Positions 47,269 through 55,272 of a DNA stretch of 64,000 bases are shown piece by piece; position 1 is the first letter of the stretch, and the number at the start of each line of letters is the position of its first letter. The notes under the pieces are model-generated. The model saw only the letters and a program-made list of their open reading frames with translations. It ran no database searches and was not told the DNA's origin. This DNA is from a virus. Location: positions 1 through 64,000 of the IMG/VR virus record IMGVR_UViG_3300036846_000743; one strand, 5' to 3'. The translations under genes and the position numbers were made by a program.

Positions 47269-48315
47269 CTATGGTCGCGGATCAAGCTGCGACAGTAGTA
47301 AAGCCAACTCGGGATCATCGTTGACACGAAAACGGTTGGTCAAGAATGCCCCGGGAGCATGGGGCGTTGGAACCGAATGCAATGACTCGGGTTCCTTGGC
47401 GCCCCTGCGGACGGGCTCGCACGTGGTGCCGCAGCCACCGCCGAATGCCGTCCAGTTGCCTAGCTGGGCCTCGGCGAGTGGCATATTCACCCGTTGTTCG
47501 TAGGGGATCTCCAGGTGAATGTCGACGGTGCGATCCGGCCCCTGCTCAGACCACATGTTGAGACCGCTATCGATCTTGGGAAGTCTGAGACGAAGTACGG
47601 TGAGAGCCCTGCTCATTCGCGTGAGGTTCCCGCCGCCAACCCGGTAGACGATCTCGTAGGTCCGGTTGTCACGCCAGTAATTTGGCTCTTCGTTGTCCGC
47701 TTGCAGCTGGGGAACCGGATCGGGTATCCGCGCGACCGGCCTCTCGACTTCCTGAGCTGCCGGTATCGGCGGCTCAAGCGTTTCGAGACTGGGCATGCGG
47801 GTGATCACGTTGGCCACTGCGGGCGGACTGGTTACCGGAGGTGCCTCGCGGCTGACCGTGCTGGTCGCGGGCGGGCTGGCTATCACAGGTGTCTCGCTGC
47901 GGGCTGTGTCGACCGCAGCAGGTGGGCTGGTTGCCGCAGGCGCCACGCTGCCAGCCGGGCTGGCCGCAGCAGGCGCACTGGCGATACTCCTCGGGTACAT
48001 CCAGTTCGTGGCGAGCACCACAACAGCGGCACCTGTCAGGATGCCAACGCCATAGGTCCGCAAGACACTGGCGAATGTCGCCCGACGTGGTGCCGGCTGG
48101 ATCACGATCGCAGGGGCAGGATCCAGGATGACCGGATCCGGAACTCCAACAGCCCTGGTATCTTGACCGGATGCAGCTGGCACGTGCTTCTGAAGTCTGC
48201 GCGGCCTTGCCGGCTGCGCAGCTTGCTGTTCGACTGACGCGGCGATCTCTTCGACCGCCCGTGTGAACGAGTCTGAGTCCGGTCCTCCGACCGGTCCTGT
48301 GTTCGAGGCTTTCAT
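47269..48315 (-). CDS. Bitopic membrane protein with Pro/Ala/Thr-rich region
   Basis: 348 residues from ATG 48315. Cytoplasmic N-terminal 85 residues, a membrane helix (YGVGILTGAAVVVLATNWMY), then a long Ala/Pro/Ser/Thr-rich stretch with repeated SPPA, and a C-terminal domain with IVYRVGGGNLTRMSRALTVL. The topology suggests a periplasm-spanning protein (as in TonB- or spanin-like proteins), but no family is recognised. First of the envelope-protein block, with two CCCCAAC motifs in its leader. Confidence 0.55.
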   Translation of the reverse strand: MKASNTGPVGGPDSDSFTRAVEEIAASVEQQAAQPARPRRLQKHVPAASGQDTRAVGVPDPVILDPAPAIVIQPAPRRATFASVLRTYGVGILTGAAVVVLATNWMYPRSIASAPAAASPAGSVAPAATSPPAAVDTARSETPVIASPPATSTVSREAPPVTSPPAVANVITRMPSLETLEPPIPAAQEVERPVARIPDPVPQLQADNEEPNYWRDNRTYEIVYRVGGGNLTRMSRALTVLRLRLPKIDSGLNMWSEQGPDRTVDIHLEIPYEQRVNMPLAEAQLGNWTAFGGGCGTTCEPVRRGAKEPESLHSVPTPHAPGAFLTNRFRVNDDPELALLLSQLDPRP

Positions 48316-48451
48316 GCTTATCTTTCTGTTGGGGTGGGAGACTTGGGTATTGGCAATCTCGTTGTTGGGGATTGGCTTGGTGGCGAACTCAGCGCCGGGT
48401 ATTTCTGCTAAGCGAGTTCTGCGACGTGGAACTTCCAGTAAACAACCGTAT

Positions 48452-48667
48452 TTACTGGTCAACCTTTTCCAGCAGAACCGCGAGCCAACCAGCGGTGACT
48501 TCAATCGACCTCGAATGGGAGTTAGTAGAATGAGCAACACCAGTGGATCCAACGGATGTCATGGACCTAACGATCCAACCTTGTTTGAGTAACTCGGTGA
48601 GATGTTCCTTAACATCTAGCTCGTTGGGTTTCTGCGTAGTAAGCCCGATCGTGATCAGTTTCTGCAC
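48452..48667 (-). CDS. Small hypothetical protein (DUF4177-like)
   Basis: 71 residues from ATG 48667. Pattern KEHLTELLKQGWIVRSMTSV and a C-terminal GWLAVLLEK resembles the fold of small DUF4177-type proteins. No signal peptide. Function unknown. Confidence 0.5.
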   Translation of the reverse strand: MQKLITIGLTTQKPNELDVKEHLTELLKQGWIVRSMTSVGSTGVAHSTNSHSRSIEVTAGWLAVLLEKVDQ

Positions 48668-48699
48668 TTCAACATTTCTCCAATGGCCGAACGATAAAG

Positions 48700-48730
48700 C
48701 TCACTTGTTCGGCCGGCACAAGTGAGCTGT
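48700..48730 (-). terminator. Hairpin terminator
   Basis: AGCTCACTTGT (48700-48710) pairs with ACAAGTGAGCT (48720-48730), perfect; the minus-strand flank is TTATCGTT. Confidence 0.55.
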
Positions 48731-48768
48731 CTAGGACATAGGGTGAGATATAAGAAAAAGGGTAAAGA

Positions 48769-48797
48769 CGGCGGCCGTAGTACGCGGCCGCCGTCGT
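48769..48797 (-). terminator. Strong Rho-independent terminator
   Basis: GACGGCGGCCG (48769-48779) pairs with CGGCCGCCGTC (48787-48797); TTTACCCTTTTTC follows on the minus strand. It ends the lipoprotein gene at 48812. Confidence 0.75.
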
Positions 48798-48811
48798 GCA
48801 AACAAGTTAGA

Positions 48812-49141
48812 TCACTTCTTAACGGGTGGTGCCGGAGCAGTCTTGGTTGTCGCTTCAGCCGGAGCCGGAGTGGCAGCCGGAGCAGCGGGCGGAGCAGGAG
48901 CAGCCGGAGCGGCAGTCAACGCAGGAGCGGCCACCTCGTCCACGATGGCGCGGACGATCACAGGCTTGTCATTGGTCGTGATCCTCACGACCTTCCTGCT
49001 GGTATTGGCCGGCACCTTGACCTCCGTCACTGTCGTATTTGTGCCTTCCGGAAAAAGATCCGGATCTCCGGTGCAGCCAACGGCGCCGAGGGTGGCAAAG
49101 ATCAGGGAAACGCACGCAAACCGACTCATGAACTTACGCAT
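48812..49141 (-). CDS. Small lipoprotein with Pro/Ala-rich tail
   Basis: 109 residues from ATG 49141 (GGAGTTTCG upstream). Signal peptide with lipobox FATLGAVGC near residue 23: lipid anchor on the Cys. Mature part: NTTVTEVKVPANTSRKVVRI then a tail of repeated Ala/Pro. Possible outer-membrane spanin-like or host-surface protein; strong terminator follows. Confidence 0.65.
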   Translation of the reverse strand: MRKFMSRFACVSLIFATLGAVGCTGDPDLFPEGTNTTVTEVKVPANTSRKVVRITTNDKPVIVRAIVDEVAAPALTAAPAAPAPPAAPAATPAPAEATTKTAPAPPVKK

Positions 49142-49257
49142 CGAAACTCCTAACGTAGTTGTGGTGGTGAAGCTGCTAACAAGCAGAAGAACCGAAGTTG
49201 GGGAAGTAGGAACGGCGGCTGCAACATGCAGTCGCCAACACTGAGATACACGACGGG

Positions 49258-49587
49258 TCAGCCTCCGGAGTCCGGCGCTGCTTTGTACGCGAGTGCAACT
49301 ATCACCAGGATGATCAACCAACCGAGCCCGTACAGGGCACCGATGAGGATCAGCCCGGAAACCATCAACAGGATGGTGTTTATCAACTTGCTGCGGAGTA
49401 CCCACCGGACCAGTACCATGACTGTCCTGCGCCAGAGCCATGTGGCGCACAGCCAGCGGAAAAAGATCCAGATACTCGCGATGGACGGTGAGAGGGTTAC
49501 GCTTTTACCCCCGACGACGACCACAGGATTGGCTAGAACAGCTGAGACATGAGCGTTGAAGCTGTTTACCTTCCTGTCTTCTTCCAT
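49258..49587 (-). CDS. Membrane protein
   Basis: 109 residues from ATG 49587. Hydrophobic segments IASIWIFFRWLCATWLW and INTILLMVSGLILIGALYGL / WLIILVIVALAY. No motif. Sits between the two lipoprotein genes. Confidence 0.55.
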   Translation of the reverse strand: MEEDRKVNSFNAHVSAVLANPVVVVGGKSVTLSPSIASIWIFFRWLCATWLWRRTVMVLVRWVLRSKLINTILLMVSGLILIGALYGLGWLIILVIVALAYKAAPDSGG

Positions 49588-49617
49588 GGCTTCTTTCGTA
49601 TCGCTGGAAATGAAAGA

Positions 49618-49642
49618 CGGCGACCACAACGAGCGATCGCCG
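49618..49642 (-). terminator. Hairpin, repeated at 50232
   Basis: CGGCGA (49618-49623) pairs with TCGCCG (49637-49642); minus-strand TCTTTCATTTCC follows. Nearly the same sequence recurs at 50232-50260. Confidence 0.5.
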
Positions 49643-49675
49643 ACATGATGGTTAGCTGAAGTCCGCACGGTCGGA

Positions 49676-50194
49676 TCAACTCGACCGTGATACGGTAACT
49701 CCATTGATCGTCGCCTCACTGGCAGTCAGCTTCGTGATCGGCGCATTATCGAACACGGTCACGGAATGGGACTTCCAGCAGACAATTGCCCAGACACGCG
49801 TTACATGGGCTGTCAGCTTACCGTCACGGACGCTCCACACGCCCTTGGCGTTACGCGTCGTGAACGTGCCGTCGCGTTTGAGGTCGACGTCGACCATCTT
49901 CCCGTTGACGCACAAGGCGTAGTGACCGGCGCAGTTTTCACTCGTGACCGGCAGCGGGCTGCTCGGAACAACCGTGACTGACAGCTGGCCGCCCGGAACA
50001 ACTTGCATGTTCGCGGAGGAATACGTGCCGCCGATGCGCACGTTGCCGCCTCCAGACGGGAGAGGCCAAGGTTGTTTGATCTCTCCCCCGGCACCGCTAT
50101 CAATCGTGAATTTGCAGCCTGTGGTGGTAGTGAGACCGGCAATCACGCAAGCCAACAAGACGAAGCGCATGAACCGGCCAGTGATCTTTCTCAT
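49676..50194 (-). CDS. Lipoprotein
   Basis: 172 residues from ATG 50194. Signal peptide MRKITGRFMRFVLLACVIAG then TTTTGC lipobox, lipid anchor on Cys 27. The mature domain is strand-rich with a GGGNVRIGGTYSS segment and two possible disulfide Cys (NCAGHYALC). No known family. Second lipoprotein of the envelope block. Confidence 0.65.
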   Translation of the reverse strand: MRKITGRFMRFVLLACVIAGLTTTTGCKFTIDSGAGGEIKQPWPLPSGGGNVRIGGTYSSANMQVVPGGQLSVTVVPSSPLPVTSENCAGHYALCVNGKMVDVDLKRDGTFTTRNAKGVWSVRDGKLTAHVTRVWAIVCWKSHSVTVFDNAPITKLTASEATINGVTVSRSS

Positions 50195-50231
50195 CGAAAC
50201 TTTTTCCTTCTACTACGTGTACGAGCTGAAA

Positions 50232-50260
50232 GACGGCGACCGCAACGAGCGATCACCGTC
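50232..50260 (-). terminator. Hairpin, repeat of 49618
   Basis: GACGGCGA (50232-50239) pairs with TCACCGTC (50253-50260) with one mismatch; T-rich flank. Shares long identity with the hairpin at 49618. Confidence 0.5.
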
Positions 50261-50275
50261 ACTGGAACTTAGTGA

Positions 50276-51190
50276 TCACCAGCTGCGCAGTCCGGGCATG
50301 GCATAGGTCCAGACCAGCCCGCACATGCAGAAGGTGAGGACGGTCAGCCCGAGCAGCCAGCCGACAGATGCCAGCTGCCGCTTCCATGTGACCGTCCTGA
50401 AGTGGCAGGCATTGGTGATGACGTCCATGATGCTGGCGACCAGCAGGGTGACGACCACCAAGGCGACGGCACACACGACCAGGCTCAAAGCATGGGTATA
50501 TACCCACCAGAAAGCAGCTATGACCGCTCGCCAGTAGAGCATGCCGGCACAAACGACGACGGCAGCCGCCACAAAGGCGGCAGCACCGAGCATGAATTGC
50601 TTAAACCATGAAGGGACCTTGCCCAACCCCAACCATACCTTGAAACCATCGATCTTGGTCCAGAACTTGCCGGCCAAGTTCGGCAGATACAATGGCGGTG
50701 GTGGACCCGGTGGACCCGGTGGAGCCGGTGGAGTCGGTGGAGCCGGTGGGATTGGCGGACCCGGCGACGGACTCGGCGATAGGCCCGGGAAAGCCGCCAC
50801 GGCTGCCGCCATGGCTGCCGCCATAGGATCGACAGCTGGCGGACCCGGAGGGGCTGGAGACGGAGCTGAAGCCGGAGCTGGCGGAGCCGCAGCAGCCGCC
50901 AACGCTAACATAGCCGTCTGGACAATCGCCTTGAGATCGCTGACTTCCTTGGCGAGTGCCTCGATGTCCTCGATCTTGACGGTCCTTTGGTTTGAAGCCG
51001 TCGGCGTTGAGTTCGCTGTCTTAGCTCCTCCTGCCTTCGCCGACGGCTTTGCTCCCGACCCTGCCACAGGTACCTGAACTGGTGCCTGCGCTGGTGCCTG
51101 AGCTGGTATCGGAGCCGGTATTGGAGCAGAATTAGCAGGTTGCCCATTAACGGGCACTGGGGGTGAAGCGGTCTGGGCCGCTGTACTCAT
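50276..51190 (-). CDS. Polytopic membrane protein with Pro/Ala-rich N-terminus
   Basis: 304 residues from ATG 51190. The first 180 residues are Pro/Ala-rich, with a helical segment IEDIEALAKEVSDLKAIVQT and a PPGPPGPPPP run; the C-terminal 110 residues hold about four membrane helices (MLGAAAFVAAAVVVCAGMLY, VVCAVALVVVTLLVASIMDV, WLLGLTVLTFCMCGLVWTY). Its leader has three CCCCAACA motifs at 11-base spacing. Function unknown. Confidence 0.55.
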   Translation of the reverse strand: MSTAAQTASPPVPVNGQPANSAPIPAPIPAQAPAQAPVQVPVAGSGAKPSAKAGGAKTANSTPTASNQRTVKIEDIEALAKEVSDLKAIVQTAMLALAAAAAPPAPASAPSPAPPGPPAVDPMAAAMAAAVAAFPGLSPSPSPGPPIPPAPPTPPAPPGPPGPPPPLYLPNLAGKFWTKIDGFKVWLGLGKVPSWFKQFMLGAAAFVAAAVVVCAGMLYWRAVIAAFWWVYTHALSLVVCAVALVVVTLLVASIMDVITNACHFRTVTWKRQLASVGWLLGLTVLTFCMCGLVWTYAMPGLRSW

Positions 51191-51261
51191 GGAAAGAACC
51201 TCCTGATATTTGTTGGGGATCTGTTGGGGTTTTGTTGGGGATCAAACAAGGCAATGCACAA

Positions 51262-51336
51262 GGCCGCCGCCTACTTCAACTCATTCCTCCGCTCCCCCCA
51301 ACAACAAGAGTAGAGAAGGAGGAGCCGGCGGCGGCC
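51262..51336 (-). terminator. Large nested hairpin
   Basis: GGCCGCCGCC (51262-51271) pairs with GGCGGCGGCC (51327-51336); inner TCCTCC/GGAGGA. Lies downstream of the 51389 gene. Terminator or structured leader of the next gene. Confidence 0.45.
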
Positions 51337-51388
51337 CCTGTACGGGGCGTATGTGGGTGGTGATCGGGTTGACTCGAACCGGAGCAGG

Positions 51389-51754
51389 TTACTTCGCTAT
51401 GCCGCCGCCAGGACCTTTCGGTTCCTGCGTATTGACATGAGCGAGCCTGTCCCGCATGTCCTCGAACAGACCTGCGAGCTTATCCACCTGGGAGGTGACA
51501 GCTTCCTTCGAGGTGTGGATGATCTCCGCAGACTTGCGAGCGTCTCCAGCGTTGTCAGCAGCCCGGCTCGCTTCATCCTGGGCTTCCTGAACCAACTTCA
51601 CGATCTTCTCCATGGCCTTCTCGGCCGCATGAGCCTGGCTCTGGGCCGCCCTCGCGGCATCCCAGGCTTCCTGGTTGTAATGCCACTGAACACAGCTGAT
51701 GACCACCATGAGAACGATCATGGCGGCGACGGAATGCTTCTTGACGAAATTCAT
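51389..51754 (-). CDS. N-anchored coiled-coil protein, spanin-like
   Basis: 121 residues from ATG 51754 (GGAGTATGCGCAG upstream). One N-terminal membrane anchor, VAAMIVLMVVISCVQWHY, then a long helical part with Ala/Glu/Lys heptads (EKAMEKIVKLVQEAQDEASR). This is the topology of an inner-membrane spanin subunit; the nearby lipoproteins could be partners. Assignment by topology only. Confidence 0.5.
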   Translation of the reverse strand: MNFVKKHSVAAMIVLMVVISCVQWHYNQEAWDAARAAQSQAHAAEKAMEKIVKLVQEAQDEASRAADNAGDARKSAEIIHTSKEAVTSQVDKLAGLFEDMRDRLAHVNTQEPKGPGGGIAK

Positions 51755-51904
51755 CTGCGCATACTCCTAGCTTGGTAGTTGGGGAACGAACACTGACTGG
51801 GGACGTGGACCGACCGAGCGATTGACATTCCCTCCGTCATGCGACGGAAGAAAGGGAACCGGCCGGCCCACGCTTACGGTTGGGGAACTAACAATCGAAC
51901 CTGG

Positions 51905-52207
51905 TCAGGAGCGATACTCTACCAGCCGATGAGCAGGAAGCTGCTCGAGAATATCGGACGGTAGGTATTCGCATTCGGGCAACAGCCCATCCCCGACATC
52001 CGGCGTAGCATCGAGGTCTTGTCCAGTGACCTCGCCGGCACACAGAGAGCAGAGCCACACGGTGAACTCCTCACCCGCGACTACCAGCAACACGACATGA
52101 GTCGCGTCGAGGTCTCCGCACTGCGTACAGGAACAACAGGAACACTCTGGCACACAGTCAACGATCCAGGCGTCGCTGTCGACATCTGGTTGAAGACGTC
52201 CTTTCAT
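51905..52207 (-). CDS. Cys-rich hypothetical protein
   Basis: 100 residues from ATG 52207. A cluster CVPECSCCSCTQCG near residues 18-30 and a later CSLCAG make eight Cys, pointing to metal binding. No signal peptide. Preceded by a CTAAA-N15-TGTCATATA promoter. Confidence 0.5.
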   Translation of the reverse strand: MKGRLQPDVDSDAWIVDCVPECSCCSCTQCGDLDATHVVLLVVAGEEFTVWLCSLCAGEVTGQDLDATPDVGDGLLPECEYLPSDILEQLPAHRLVEYRS

Positions 52208-52282
52208 TTGCTGGACTCCCTGCTACGATCACCATGCTTCCGGGCACGATGCCAGCGATCCACAACCTATGTAGATCAACGC

Positions 52283-52311
52283 TATATGACAGGAATCTGG
52301 GCGAAATTTAG
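52283..52311 (-). promoter_or_regulatory. Phage promoter candidate, copy 1
   Basis: Minus strand CTAAA (52307-52311), 15 bases, TGTCATATA (52283-52291), 76 bases before the ATG of the 51905 gene. Identical to copy 2 in both boxes and at five positions between them. Confidence 0.55.
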
Positions 52312-52327
52312 CGCCCAGAAACGAAAC

Positions 52328-52361
52328 GGCCCGGCTTGGAGGCAAACCTCCGGGCCGGGCC
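52328..52361 (-). terminator. GC-rich terminator
   Basis: GGCCCGG (52328-52334), GGAGG, CAAA loop, CCTCC, CCGGGCC (52355-52361); T-rich GTTTCGTTTC on the minus-strand flank. Ends the PEP-CTERM gene. Confidence 0.65.
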
Positions 52362-52393
52362 ATTTTCAGCAGGATAACGTGGTAGCGCGTTGC

Positions 52394-53092
52394 TTACGCC
52401 TTGCGGACGGACCTGCGGAAGTACCGTCTGTAGGCGAGCACACCAGTGAGCCCGATGCCCATCAGGGACATCGAGGCAGGCTCAGGCACGGCCTGCTGCG
52501 AGAAACTACCGTTAGCGACGATCGTCGAACCTGGCGTCGCGAACAACCCGGCAAAGCTATTGATCCCCCCACCGAAGGTAGTTCCGGTAAAGGTGAAGTT
52601 GATATCGCCGCCCTTGGCAAACAGCGAGTAGTCAAACCGTGGGTTGTCGTTCTCGATCAGACTGACGATCTTGCCGCTCATATTGAAAAAGTTGGGCAAA
52701 ACGGTCGGGGCAACACCAGTCGTGGCGGTGAACGTCAGCATCGCTTCAGCGCCCGGCACGTCGCCAACGGTCTTGGTATAGGTTGATGGCGACAGCGCCA
52801 ACGAGTAGGTCTCCGAGCCAGTAGGCGTCACCAACAAGGTGATCGGCCCGTTGACCGAGATCGGCTCAGGTGTCAGCAGTGACACGCCGTTGACCGTGTT
52901 CACCTGACTGAACAGATTGGGTATCCGCGCGATCTCGATCGTCGCGGTACCTCCCGAGATCCCCATGTTCGTCAGCTCGACACCGCCGATCGAACCGGAG
53001 TCGCTGAACACCACGGTACCGGCTTGCGCCGATCCCAGGCCGGCGATCGCAGCGACCAAAGCCATGGCAAAACAGAGAGAACGCATCTTCAT
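52394..53092 (-). CDS. PEP-CTERM domain surface protein
   Basis: 232 residues from ATG 53092 (GGAAGT and GGAG upstream). N-terminal signal peptide (RSLCFAMALVAAIAGLG, AQA cleavage). A Thr/Gly/Ser-rich middle with beta repeats. C-terminal VPEPASMSLMGIGLTGVLAY followed by RRYFRR is a classical PEP-CTERM sorting tag (PEP motif, membrane helix, basic end), cut by an exosortase. The protein would be exported and anchored or processed at the cell surface. Unusual on a phage-like replicon. Confidence 0.85.
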   Translation of the reverse strand: MKMRSLCFAMALVAAIAGLGSAQAGTVVFSDSGSIGGVELTNMGISGGTATIEIARIPNLFSQVNTVNGVSLLTPEPISVNGPITLLVTPTGSETYSLALSPSTYTKTVGDVPGAEAMLTFTATTGVAPTVLPNFFNMSGKIVSLIENDNPRFDYSLFAKGGDINFTFTGTTFGGGINSFAGLFATPGSTIVANGSFSQQAVPEPASMSLMGIGLTGVLAYRRYFRRSVRKA

Positions 53093-53119
53093 ACTTCCGA
53101 TACTCCATACTAGAGACAC

Positions 53120-53133
53120 GAACAGCGCTGTTC
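53120..53133. promoter_or_regulatory. 14-base perfect palindrome
   Basis: GAACAGCGCTGTTC about 30 bases before the PEP-CTERM start codon; a possible operator or translational element. Confidence 0.4.
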
Positions 53134-53180
53134 CGTACTCCACGCACGGAACCTGAAGCCCGGGCTATAGGGCTCCATAG

Positions 53181-53209
53181 TATATGACAGGCAGACGGCC
53201 GAAGTTTAG
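53181..53209 (-). promoter_or_regulatory. Phage promoter candidate, copy 2
   Basis: Minus strand CTAAA (53205-53209), 15 bases, TGTCATATA (53181-53189), about 90 bases before the PEP-CTERM start. Confidence 0.55.
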
Positions 53210-53275
53210 CCCCTTGTCCGCCTATCTGGACGGCCGGCCAGGCTGTTGCTTCTTTCCGACACGTGTGACCGCCGC

Positions 53276-53590
53276 CTAGAAAGTCCGGTCAGTAACTTTG
53301 TTGGCTGCGTTGACGTGCACAACGCGGACCTGCCTGGCCCGCAGGAATTGCTTGAAGCGGATCTTGTCCTGGGGCTGAAGCGCCGCCAGCTCGTTCTTGA
53401 ACGTCCGATATTCGGCCAGAACAGTCCGTTGTTTCTTGGGGCAGCGACCGCAGCCCCGGCCCTGCTTGACCTGAACCAGCCGGGCCAGATGGGGAAACTC
53501 ACTGCGAAAGTCTTCCCGCGCCACCAGCGAGTCGATCAGGCTGTTCTCGATCACGACAACGCCGCGCATGGTCTCTGTACCGGTCGACAT
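53276..53590 (-). CDS. Hypothetical protein
   Basis: 104 residues from ATG 53590. A CxxC in GRGCGRCPKKQRT plus basic helices (LAEYRTFKNELAALQPQDKI). First gene of the probable virion block. Not recognised. Confidence 0.5.
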   Translation of the reverse strand: MSTGTETMRGVVVIENSLIDSLVAREDFRSEFPHLARLVQVKQGRGCGRCPKKQRTVLAEYRTFKNELAALQPQDKIRFKQFLRARQVRVVHVNAANKVTDRTF

Positions 53591-53592
53591 GT

Positions 53593-54081
53593 TCAGCTCT
53601 CCGAGCCAATGGTGATCGGGGGTGCCGTGTTCTGCTGATCCATCACGTTGAGGGTCTCGACCAGCTGATTCACCTCGTACAGGATCGCATTGTACGCATC
53701 GTTGGCGATTGACCGGCTGCGCACGATCAGGTCGACGTAGTCGAGCCGGTACCAGGGCGGGCGCGCGTTCTGGACCGGCCAGTCCTCGGGAAAGTCCTCG
53801 AGATCGGCCGGACTGCAAACACCATCGAACGCCCCCATGTACTCGATGGCTACCGGCGGCTGATCAACGGTACCGGCCTGTACCCTGGTGGGCACAAGCC
53901 GGTAGCGAAAGATCTTGGTCGGCATCTGGACCGCCCCCGTGACGACAAGGGTGAACCGAAAGCCGTCGATCACGTTGGGCACGTACCCTTGCTGGAACGT
54001 GGGAACCAGCGTGATCTGCCGGATCCCGGTGCCGACAATCAGGGTATCCGCGGACTGATCGAGCGACTGCGTGGTGGCCAT
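53593..54081 (-). CDS. Hypothetical protein, possible virion component
   Basis: 162 residues from ATG 54081. Strand-rich (ADTLIVGTGIRQITLVPTFQ, FRFTLVVTGAVQM) with a long helical end (SIANDAYNAILYEVNQLVET). Neighbours are fibre-like proteins. No family recognised. Confidence 0.5.
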   Translation of the reverse strand: MATTQSLDQSADTLIVGTGIRQITLVPTFQQGYVPNVIDGFRFTLVVTGAVQMPTKIFRYRLVPTRVQAGTVDQPPVAIEYMGAFDGVCSPADLEDFPEDWPVQNARPPWYRLDYVDLIVRSRSIANDAYNAILYEVNQLVETLNVMDQQNTAPPITIGSES

Positions 54082-54126
54082 TTCACATCCTCCCTGCGTG
54101 ACACGTCGGCTGTCAGTCCGGCGAAC

Positions 54127-54582
54127 CTATCTCGGGGTGCGGTTGAAGTCCATGCTATCCGTTGCCCCGCACTCAGGACAGGTATTGTCCGGAAAGCCAA
54201 CCCTGGCCCTGTACGAGCAGTTGCGGCAGCGGATACGAAATTCCCGCGCGTCACCCTCCTCCTTCTGAAACGGCTCGATGTAAGTGACGCCCTGGCGGAC
54301 GAGCTTGTTCAGATAAACCAGCTCATCCAGGCAAACCTCGATGCGATCCATGAGGTCAGGCCCCGCGTGCTTAGGATCGTCCTTGAGCACAGCGTGGATG
54401 TCAACGGCAGACGCCGCGTACAGCTTGTGTACCTGGCGGCGCACGGCAGAACGAAAACTTATATACTCCTGTGTATGCTTTGCATTCTGGGTTGGCATCT
54501 GTACGGCCCTCGTAGTATGGCGATGCCGGGCGCAAAGAGAACGTATGTACTCCTGCATGCCCTCTGTGATCTTCTTTGGCAT
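54127..54582 (-). CDS. Hypothetical protein with C-terminal zinc ribbon
   Basis: 151 residues from ATG 54582. Basic helical first 110 residues, then CRNCSYRARVGFPDNTCPEC, a zinc ribbon. Might bind nucleic acid. Not recognised. Confidence 0.55.
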   Translation of the reverse strand: MPKKITEGMQEYIRSLCARHRHTTRAVQMPTQNAKHTQEYISFRSAVRRQVHKLYAASAVDIHAVLKDDPKHAGPDLMDRIEVCLDELVYLNKLVRQGVTYIEPFQKEEGDAREFRIRCRNCSYRARVGFPDNTCPECGATDSMDFNRTPR

Positions 54583-54616
54583 TCGTACCCCCTTCGTAGA
54601 AACGAACGAGCCTGGT

Positions 54617-55006
54617 TCAGTGTTTCAGCTCGAAAGACTCTTCTTCCTCGACGGTCACCGCACGCTTGGTGATCACCTCGTCGTTGCGAATGATGTAGAT
54701 GACAAACTCGTCGCCCTTCTTGCCGGCGATAAAAGCGTCGGGCACCAGGAAGCCCTTCGCCCAGACCAACTTCTTGGTGGCGGATTCCGTCGGAATGTCT
54801 GTGAGCGGTCGGAACGCACCCATCGCGAAGTCAAAGAACATGACGGGCCTGCATCCCTCGTCGGCATCATCCGCCTGGTCGTTCCTCTTTTTCTTCTTCT
54901 TGGGTTTCAGTTCGACTGCGTAAGCATAGATAGCTTTCCTGTCGCTCTTCGGCGCCAGGTAGCTGATCGTGAGCGGTTTGATCACAGCACTCTTCACCCA
55001 TCGCAT
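54617..55006 (-). CDS. Hypothetical protein
   Basis: 129 residues from ATG 55006. A basic run KPKKKKKRND and then strands (EFVIYIIRNDEVITKRAVTV). Not recognised. Confidence 0.45.
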   Translation of the reverse strand: MRWVKSAVIKPLTISYLAPKSDRKAIYAYAVELKPKKKKKRNDQADDADEGCRPVMFFDFAMGAFRPLTDIPTESATKKLVWAKGFLVPDAFIAGKKGDEFVIYIIRNDEVITKRAVTVEEEESFELKH

Positions 55007-55272
55007 GCCGACTGCCTCCCGGCTGACCACGCCATGAAGTAACGGTTGCCACCGTGACCGCCACGGCGATCTGCCAGCTTTTCCTGCTCGAACCGATCCA
55101 GCATCAGCTGGACCTGTTCGAGAACTTGCCTGTGAGGATATGCACGGTATGTCGGACGATCGTGCAGCAAACCGGTAGCTTCTTCAGCGCTCAGCCCGCC
55201 GGCTATGGTCTCGACCAGCAACTCTAACAGGTCAACCTTGAGCAGCTTGAGATCGATCGAAGATGGTTCCAT
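54994..55272 (-). CDS. Small hypothetical protein
   Basis: 92 residues from ATG 55272 (GGAGGTACGA upstream). Helical start (IDLKLLKVDLLELLVETIAG), basic Gly-rich end (RRGGHGGNRYF). Overlaps the next start by 13 bases. Confidence 0.5.
   Translation of the reverse strand: MEPSSIDLKLLKVDLLELLVETIAGGLSAEEATGLLHDRPTYRAYPHRQVLEQVQLMLDRFEQEKLADRRGGHGGNRYFMAWSAGRQSACDG

Noticed and set aside
51355-51390. tRNA-like T-arm (GGTTCGAGTC on the minus strand)
   Set aside because: The required anticodon and acceptor arms would fall inside coding DNA of the 51389 gene and do not fold as a tRNA.
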